Shown: piece after piece, positions 22,222 through 27,569 of the stretch
How positions within the stretch are numbered: the stretch's first letter is position 1
Layout of the letters: each line of letters starts with the position of its first letter
IMG/VR virus record: IMGVR_UViG_3300025646_000262
Coordinates: 1-27,569 of that record
Length of the DNA stretch: 27,569 nt
Strand: one strand, 5' to 3'
Origin: a virus
The notes under the pieces: generated by a model
What the model was told of the DNA's origin: nothing
What the model saw: only the letters and a program-made list of their open reading frames with translations
Databases searched by the model: none
Program-made: the position numbers and the translations under genes

Positions 22222-23451
22222 TTAGGTCACCTGTATACCGTATTTCGTGAGGTTTTCGTACTCAAAGTTCATACAACTGGGGGCAGACATCCACAAGTTA
22301 GCATAGTCAGACACTTGCTCATACAGATTGGTTAAGTTGTCGTCCCAGGGCTTAGTCAGCCAGTCTGCCACTGGAGTGTAGTCTCGGTGGATAATATTAC
22401 GCTCATCTTGTATATCAGTAACTTCAAAAGAAGAGTTGATATCGACCATTGCCAGATGACAGTAGGTTTTTCCGGAAGGCACCGTGTTCTCAGGGTAGAT
22501 AACGAGGGATGTATTTATAGAGGGAGTGACAGGTTTTCTAGACAAAGTTATCACCCCGGAAACTTCAATACTCTCCACTGAAACTTCGAGATAAGGTGAA
22601 CCGTCCTCTGATGCCCAAGACACCTGCCACGAGTCCTGAAATGTGGGGGCATCTACTTCAAAGAGGAAGAAGTTCTGCCCCTCACCCATAGTGAGTTTTG
22701 CTGAAGCTGCGGGAACCCATTTCGAGCCTGCACCGTATGATAAAGTAGCCTCTACCGTAGGGGGCATTACGGTCTGGGGTGGCAGGTTAACTCGAATGGC
22801 CGAAAGAGCACTTGGTTTCTCTGACTGCCACCTCAAGTACGACTCCGCTGGCTGAGCATAATCTGGAAGTAAAGTATCAAAATTTTTCCAGAATAGATCA
22901 GTCTCCGGTACAAAGGCGTTCTTAGGGGGGAATCTCCACCCAAAATCAGAACCCGTACTAGCAGTCAAGGTAAGGGGTACTCCGTCTAGGGAGTAGTCTG
23001 AAACAGAGTATTGAAGATCCCTAGGTGAGTCATCGTAAACTAACTCATAGCCCAGAAAATACTTACCGCTCCCCAGATCAATATCCTTGATATTTAAGAT
23101 GGCAGCGTCCATTTCGGACCTACCTTTTTCCCACACTATAATACCACTCTTTATGATTAAGCTCTCTCGATTGTCAGAGCTAACTACCTCAAGGGAGGTT
23201 GGGCCAAACATGCCTTCGCCGAAGGGTAGATAAACATACCCCACTTCACCGTCCGCGAAAAAGTCAACCTGGTATGTTTGACAAGATGAAGGTAAGCGAC
23301 GGTAAATGGGTCGGCCCCCTGGAACCCACTCCGTGGGTCTTAATTCCAGGTCTTTAACCTTTATGTACTGAGGTGAGTACAGGGTCCCAGAAGCAAGGAC
23401 CCCTCGGGAGGATTTGATGTCAACGACTCCTCCATTCAGTGGAGTAATCAT
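22222..23451 (-). CDS. Baseplate-region structural protein (409 aa)
   Basis: A 409-residue protein, beta-rich with few Cys. The N-terminus has MITPLNGGVVDIKSS and a PTEWVPGGRPIYRR stretch. The middle shows repeated sandwich-like strands (YLPFGEGMFGP, SAIRVNLPPQTVMPP, SVESIEVSGVITLS). The C-terminus is helical and aromatic (WDDNLTNLYEQVSDYANLWM). No family is recognised. Its ATG overlaps the TGA of the Baseplate_J gene (ATGA), and an AAGGAGG lies 12 nt upstream, so translation is coupled and equal amounts are likely. A baseplate wedge or connector role is inferred from position. Confidence 0.8.
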   Translation of the reverse strand: MITPLNGGVVDIKSSRGVLASGTLYSPQYIKVKDLELRPTEWVPGGRPIYRRLPSSCQTYQVDFFADGEVGYVYLPFGEGMFGPTSLEVVSSDNRESLIIKSGIIVWEKGRSEMDAAILNIKDIDLGSGKYFLGYELVYDDSPRDLQYSVSDYSLDGVPLTLTASTGSDFGWRFPPKNAFVPETDLFWKNFDTLLPDYAQPAESYLRWQSEKPSALSAIRVNLPPQTVMPPTVEATLSYGAGSKWVPAASAKLTMGEGQNFFLFEVDAPTFQDSWQVSWASEDGSPYLEVSVESIEVSGVITLSRKPVTPSINTSLVIYPENTVPSGKTYCHLAMVDINSSFEVTDIQDERNIIHRDYTPVADWLTKPWDDNLTNLYEQVSDYANLWMSAPSCMNFEYENLTKYGIQVT

Positions 23452-26270
23452 AGATTGAGTGTTCCTCCTTCATAGTTAGGGGGAGAGTACTGGTAAGTTG
23501 TTCCCGTGAACCACGAGAGTTGGGGAACTTCATTAAACGAAGTTGTGTTTTCCCATACAAACTTGCTGCGGGGGAAAGCATTGGTAAGTTGACCGGTGCT
23601 CTTCGTGATTAGGGTAATGTCGGCGACCCCTAGCTTAGTGGCTGAGGTTACTCGACCAAGTTGAGGGAGAATATCCTCATCACAAGTATACTCTCGAACG
23701 TAGCGAAGCAAGTTACCTGCATATTCTTGGATGCGGGAGGTATTTACCACCTGGGTACCGGTCCAGTCTACCACTGTAGGGGAAGGAGTAAAAGCCCTCA
23801 TGACTCGGTACATGTTTCTATCACTCACCGCCAAGACGGTGTCCTCAGCATACTGGGCATAAGCAGGGCTGAAGTAGGGTACGTAAGACTGTCGGTAGTA
23901 TTGAGAAGGAGTCGACTTGGAAGTTTCCACGAAAGTTCCGTTCTCCAAGTAAATGGAAAACTCGAAGAGAGGCGTAACGTTGGTAGTAGCCGTGTAGGAG
24001 ACAACGGTGGTATTTTGCCGGAAGAACGTTCTATCTCCCCTGAAAAAGGTAAACATTCTGACCGGACTCTTAACGGTCCCTCGGTTAACTTCCAAAGACA
24101 ACCGGTCCCTTTCTGATGGGCTTGTAGCCAACTCAATTACCAACTTTTGGTCAATGAGATCCTGAAGGATGGTACTGGTAGGCGTAAAGTAGGTAGCGGC
24201 TATAACGTAAGTGGGCGCTTCCTCTGTGTTTTCACGGTACTCCAAGTACTGCCCCACGGGGAAACGGGGTTTATAGAGCACGATGGGCAAACCGTTGTCC
24301 GATACCTGAACATCAATCTCCTTGAGGATTCCCTCTTCCACGAGTTGATCAAAGTACTCACTAACGGTCTTGTTATTCAGGGTGTAAGTGAAGTCTTTTT
24401 CCACATAGGCATACTTCACAATGGCCCCTTTGGAGATGTCTACATAGTAGTAGTAAGGGTCAGCCACCGGGTTGGGGCCCGAGCCAACTTGGAGGGTTTG
24501 AACCCAGGTCCCGGCAGTGTAAGAAGTTTGAGGAGATAAGGGCTGAGGGGTTATTGGGGCAGAGTCAATTAGCCCGGCCGTGGAAGCTCCCGTCAGGTCA
24601 TTTGTTGACTCCCGGAGAACAAAGTCCTGGTTCACGATCCAGGCGAGTGCTCCTGGCCGCTTGTTGAGAGCTACAGTGGGATACTCTTGTGGAACAAACT
24701 CATCGGCCTCATAGTCGTATTCGACAATATCTGGGTTATAGACTTGACCTACGGACTGAACGTAAGTATCCCCTACAACCCAGTTTCTGTAGGCTTTGGC
24801 TGCTGAAATCTGGCCCAGAGTGTAGGCCCGGGTGATGTCACTCGGGGTTGTTAGGGAAACGTTCTGAAGTACCACGTGAAGTTCGTTATCTCCCCCGTAT
24901 TCAGCGCTCCAGAAAACTAAGTCACCCTGGTAGAATTGACCGGGCGATAACAACTTAATCTGAGTGAGCTGAAGGTTTTCGTAAATCGGTTGGTCCCTCT
25001 TAGCCGAAGAAGTCGGCGTGAATGACGCCAGAACCGGGAAGAACTGAGGAAGGGGGAGAGTTGTACTTACAAGGTCATCCTTATTTAGCAGGAACTCCTT
25101 AGGCTCAAACTGATAAACCTGGGTATACGTGGCTCCACGGGGGGCTAGTTGCGGGGGAGTGTTGTATGCGACAGCATTCTCAACAATTGGATCGTTGAAC
25201 CGGATAGACTCCGGGAAAGTTGAATAGAATGCGGCATTTACATCCCCCACCGAAGGGTTGAGGGAAGCAGGGAATACCGTACCTGGCTGAAGGACTTGGT
25301 AAAGGCGATCTCTAAAATCCAGCGAGCTGTTACGAAGGTTTTCTCCAAATGTACCGTTGGCGTTCACAGTCAGGGTGATGTTGTACTGAACTTGACTCAC
25401 CGTGGTGGGGTAGAGGTGTCCCTGTCCTTGAACAGGTACGGAGAAGTTCACAACATTTTGTCCACGTCTCAGTTGTTCCGTCGTGAGTTCTACTCCCCCG
25501 GGACCCAAAACAAAGAAAGCTACTTGACCGTTAGGTAGAAGATAGTCAGTCAGGTAGTTATAGTCTACGTCTGTTGCTCGGTTGGGTTGAACAGAGGTTT
25601 GCGTGCCCACCCCGTATAGATCTACAAAGAGATCCTTCCAGTCTTGGGCGCTGACTGGGTTTCGACGCCTAATTAGAGTGAAAAATCTTTCTTGAACTTC
25701 GTCGTAAGTCTCCACATCGCTTCCACCAACCGCAGGCCGAGGATTAGTGGCGGCATTGATTCTAACGTTGACTGCGGAAATCCCTGTTATCGAATTTTGG
25801 GGTACATTGTACAGAGAGCCAACATATTGAGAGACAACATTCAAAAACGCTGTTGTTTCACCGGCAGGGATAATTGCGTCAGACTCAGTTACAAAGGTAT
25901 AGGACTGACCATCTGTCTTATTAGGGTCAGTTGTAAACGCAGTTCCCGCAGGAATAGTGGTGGCTAAGGCGTTGGCTGGCACCTCGATGAAGACCCTTGC
26001 AATAGCGGGGCTACCGAGGCGGCGCATAGCGCCAAGAAAGGGACCAATCCACTCCAGCAGAATTTTTTGCGGGAGCTTATTTGCCCAGTAGAGGAACTCC
26101 CCCTGAGCGAACGCTTGCCCCTCCAGCAGAGCTGCTAGGGGGTTACCGGCACTGAAATCGTTGAGTGTTTGACCCGAAGCATTATAGACAACTTGAGAGG
26201 CATCCTGAACTAGCTGAGCCTCATTTCTAGGGTCAATTGATACGGAAGGTAGGGGGGAGTATCTAGGCAC
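23448..26270 (-). CDS. Baseplate_J-family wedge protein (gp6-like, 940 aa)
   Basis: Residues 1-80 are helical. Residues 86-170 show the Baseplate_J beta domain (GSPAIARVFIEVPANAL, TTIPAGTAFTT, YTFVTESDAIIPAGETTAFL, GSLYNVPQNSITGI). The GGSDVETYDEVQERFFTLIR segment (182-201) is the helical arm typical of gp6/gpJ proteins, which form the inner ring of the contractile-tail baseplate. The protein is longer than Mu or P2 J proteins, with a long beta-rich C-terminal half (from about 400). GTG at 26270 has GAGG 7 nt upstream and lies 12 nt after the previous stop. It is strong evidence for a contractile-tail phage. Confidence 0.88.
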   Translation of the reverse strand: MPRYSPLPSVSIDPRNEAQLVQDASQVVYNASGQTLNDFSAGNPLAALLEGQAFAQGEFLYWANKLPQKILLEWIGPFLGAMRRLGSPAIARVFIEVPANALATTIPAGTAFTTDPNKTDGQSYTFVTESDAIIPAGETTAFLNVVSQYVGSLYNVPQNSITGISAVNVRINAATNPRPAVGGSDVETYDEVQERFFTLIRRRNPVSAQDWKDLFVDLYGVGTQTSVQPNRATDVDYNYLTDYLLPNGQVAFFVLGPGGVELTTEQLRRGQNVVNFSVPVQGQGHLYPTTVSQVQYNITLTVNANGTFGENLRNSSLDFRDRLYQVLQPGTVFPASLNPSVGDVNAAFYSTFPESIRFNDPIVENAVAYNTPPQLAPRGATYTQVYQFEPKEFLLNKDDLVSTTLPLPQFFPVLASFTPTSSAKRDQPIYENLQLTQIKLLSPGQFYQGDLVFWSAEYGGDNELHVVLQNVSLTTPSDITRAYTLGQISAAKAYRNWVVGDTYVQSVGQVYNPDIVEYDYEADEFVPQEYPTVALNKRPGALAWIVNQDFVLRESTNDLTGASTAGLIDSAPITPQPLSPQTSYTAGTWVQTLQVGSGPNPVADPYYYYVDISKGAIVKYAYVEKDFTYTLNNKTVSEYFDQLVEEGILKEIDVQVSDNGLPIVLYKPRFPVGQYLEYRENTEEAPTYVIAATYFTPTSTILQDLIDQKLVIELATSPSERDRLSLEVNRGTVKSPVRMFTFFRGDRTFFRQNTTVVSYTATTNVTPLFEFSIYLENGTFVETSKSTPSQYYRQSYVPYFSPAYAQYAEDTVLAVSDRNMYRVMRAFTPSPTVVDWTGTQVVNTSRIQEYAGNLLRYVREYTCDEDILPQLGRVTSATKLGVADITLITKSTGQLTNAFPRSKFVWENTTSFNEVPQLSWFTGTTYQYSPPNYEGGTLNL

Positions 26271-26282
26271 GATAAGACCTCA

Positions 26283-26840
26283 TCACAGCGGGCATACCTG
26301 GTCGGAGCCACCTGTTACGGAGTAGTTGTAGCAGCCAGGGTCGGTAGTTGAGTAGTAAACACCGTCATCTACGTACAGAAGGGCCTGAATACGGTCAAGT
26401 TGTTCTTGCAGGATCTCTTTAGTGATGAGGTCCGCATCGTCCATTGCCTGGAGCTTCTGGGGGAGAGTGGGAGTAGGGATCCCGGAAGCGTACTGATATT
26501 TTTCGTTAGTGGTATAGCTTTTTGGGGCCGTAGTAATATCGTTGGCAGGGTTTTCAACTATGACAGGGTCATAGCCGAAGTTCCAATAGCCGGTTACAAC
26601 CTTTCCACCGCTGATGGGGTTACCAGAGACGTATAGACCACTAACACTCATGGTCGGTTGGTTGGAGCCCAACGTAATATACCTTGAGTCGATTCCGTCT
26701 GGGCCAGCGGTAATTAAGGAGCTTAGCCCCAGGGGGTCATAGTGCCAGTCAAGGTCCTGCCCATCGAAGTAGATTTGCTGAGCTCCGTTCAACCATTGGC
26801 TAGTAACAATAACGCCTGAACTAAAGGTCGTTTTACTCAT
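26283..26840 (-). CDS. Tail-region structural protein (185 aa)
   Basis: A 185-residue protein. The N-terminal 100 residues look beta-rich with an opening similar to other phage structural proteins (FSSGVIVTSQWLNGAQQIYF). A loop with Pro, Thr and Tyr follows, then a helix (LQAMDDADLITKEILQEQLD) and a C-terminal Tyr/Cys segment. No family is recognised. The start lies 35 nt after a GGGTAAAA site that follows a terminator, so it heads the baseplate block. A tail or baseplate accessory role is inferred from that position. Confidence 0.75.
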   Translation of the reverse strand: MSKTTFSSGVIVTSQWLNGAQQIYFDGQDLDWHYDPLGLSSLITAGPDGIDSRYITLGSNQPTMSVSGLYVSGNPISGGKVVTGYWNFGYDPVIVENPANDITTAPKSYTTNEKYQYASGIPTPTLPQKLQAMDDADLITKEILQEQLDRIQALLYVDDGVYYSTTDPGCYNYSVTGGSDQVCPL

Positions 26841-26867
26841 GCCGCGACTTAAATACTGTTATTAGGC

Positions 26868-26875
26868 TTTTACCC
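26868..26875 (-). promoter_or_regulatory. GGGTAAAA motif at the head of the baseplate block
   Basis: The motif lies 11 nt beyond the T-run of an intrinsic terminator and starts 35 nt before the ATG at 26840. It has the same terminator-then-motif arrangement as at 14118. Confidence 0.7.
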
Positions 26876-26886
26876 TACTTACCAAT

Positions 26887-26910
26887 AAAAAACCCCGGCC
26901 GAAGCCGGGG
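26887..26910 (-). terminator. Intrinsic terminator after the tail-tube-like gene
   Basis: On the minus strand a perfect 7-bp stem CCCCGGC/GCCGGGG with loop TTCG (the stable UUCG tetraloop in RNA) is followed by TTTTTTATT. It lies 17 nt after the stop of the tube-like gene. Confidence 0.95.
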
Positions 26911-26927
26911 CGTGAGTTTGAACCGAA

Positions 26928-27371
26928 TCAGGTTCTCTCCCAGTAGTTAACCGTTAGCTCTACCTCGATCTCCTGAACGTCGCCGCTTTCGCGATCCACG
27001 TCAGCAGTGGTGATAGAGACAAACTGGCACTCATACATGACATACTGTCCACCGGTAGGTGCTGAACCAGCACCAATACAATCCCGGGGAGTTACGGTCA
27101 CTGTGATCGGATTACAGTTGTAAGTCAGCCAGAATTGCTCAAGCTGCTTAAAGATAATCGGATCGTAAGGGGCAGTGATGGTTACGTTGTCTGCGGTCCG
27201 TGGACCCACAACGTGATAGAGGCGGTTGCCTGTACCATTAGCGTAGGTGCTGCTATCTGAGGAATCATTGACCCCACTGAATTTTGTAAAGACCGATGTG
27301 AAGGTCGGTCCACCCAGCGCAGAGAAGGAAACTTCGTACTGCGCCTTAGTGATTGGTCTTAGAATAGCCAT
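26928..27371 (-). CDS. Tail tube protein-like (147 aa)
   Basis: A 147-residue protein of the size and strand order of gp19-like tail tube subunits: a MAILRPITKAQYEVSFSAL start, a loop (VNDSSDSSTYANGTG), RLYHVVGPRT, NVTITAPYDP, a helix-strand (FKQLEQFWLTYNC, NPITVTV), and a strong C-terminal strand pair (YECQFVSITTADVD, VQEIEVELTVNYWE). The tube conducts DNA through the contractile tail. The strong Shine-Dalgarno AAGGAGG lies 8 nt before the ATG, and a terminator follows, fitting a highly expressed structural gene. The assignment is from pattern and context rather than a search. Confidence 0.8.
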   Translation of the reverse strand: MAILRPITKAQYEVSFSALGGPTFTSVFTKFSGVNDSSDSSTYANGTGNRLYHVVGPRTADNVTITAPYDPIIFKQLEQFWLTYNCNPITVTVTPRDCIGAGSAPTGGQYVMYECQFVSITTADVDRESGDVQEIEVELTVNYWERT

Positions 27372-27402
27372 GGTGATTACCTCCTTGAGTTCCTATTCCT
27401 AA

Positions 27403-27569
27403 TCAGGACAGGATGTCGGTAACCATAGCTCCCGAACCGATCAGACCGGTGGATCCCAGGCCCACCAGGTTAACAACACGCTCAACGGTGATTTCAGCAC
27501 GAACCACACGACGCTCACGGATGTAGTACTCAGGACGCACGGCAGGGGTGCCGGTCAGCTGGTAGGTGT
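27403..27569 (-). CDS. Unidentified tail or virion gene, C-terminal part only
   Basis: Only the last 55 codons or so are in the window, ending at TGA 27403-27405. They are rich in Val, Arg and Glu (VRPEYYIRERR, VVRAEITVERVVNLVG, then GLGSTGLIGSGAMVTDILS). The position directly before the tube-like gene suggests a tail sheath, a second tube subunit or another major virion protein, but the visible end does not decide this. Confidence 0.65.
   Translation of the reverse strand, partial: TYQLTGTPAVRPEYYIRERRVVRAEITVERVVNLVGLGSTGLIGSGAMVTDILS

Noticed and set aside
1-27569. tRNA genes, CRISPR arrays, integrase or attachment sites
   Set aside because: No cloverleaf, spaced palindromic repeat array or recombinase motif was seen on reading both strands, although a tool-based scan was not possible.

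Overview
The window is a stretch of a large tailed-phage genome in which every credible gene lies on the minus strand, so transcription runs from position 27569 towards 1. It looks like a contractile-tailed phage (myovirus type) of cyanobacteria. It has a Baseplate_J-type wedge protein, an OB-fold baseplate hub, a small tube-like protein, a fibre coiled coil, a large terminase subunit, PhoH, and several small proteins with motifs I associate with cyanophages. The order, with terminase and phoH downstream of the baseplate and neck genes, is not that of classic T4. I saw no tRNA, integrase, photosynthesis gene or CRISPR array.

Layout in transcription order. (1) 27569-26928: the end of an unidentified gene and a tail-tube-like gene, closed by a strong intrinsic terminator. 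(2) 26840-17058: tail and baseplate block with a structural protein, a 940-aa Baseplate_J protein, 409-aa and 971-aa structural proteins, a small Pro-rich protein, the OB-fold hub, a Cys-containing small protein and a GNAT-like protein. (3) 17016-14176: a neck/head-tail adaptor-like protein, two small fibre-associated proteins and a trimeric coiled-coil fibre, closed by a second terminator. (4) 14095-9903: a tail-terminator-like protein, two small proteins (one a candidate small terminase subunit), the large terminase subunit, a short ORF and a frameshifted GIY-YIG/NUMOD3 homing endonuclease. (5) 9868-3900: PhoH, an HNH-domain protein and a run of small, mostly unknown proteins, several with recurring phage motifs. 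(6) 3841-1: a giant structural protein that leaves the window at the left edge (at least 1280 residues).

The most striking signal is not a gene. The octamer GGGTAAAA (minus strand; TTTTACCC on plus) occurs eleven times, always at a gene boundary and in the direction of transcription. I found no copy on the other strand. Nine copies sit about 29-35 nt upstream of a start codon, and the two exceptions have longer leaders of 49 and 54 nt. Two copies lie just after the only two intrinsic terminators. Genes preceded by it mostly lack a Shine-Dalgarno sequence, while genes inside the blocks are joined by TAATG or ATGA overlaps or carry AAGGAG-type sites. The simplest reading is a phage-specific late promoter that divides the window into about eleven transcription units. 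The spacing rule also helps to choose start codons, for example for phoH, for a TTG start at 14095 and for a GTG start at 17016.
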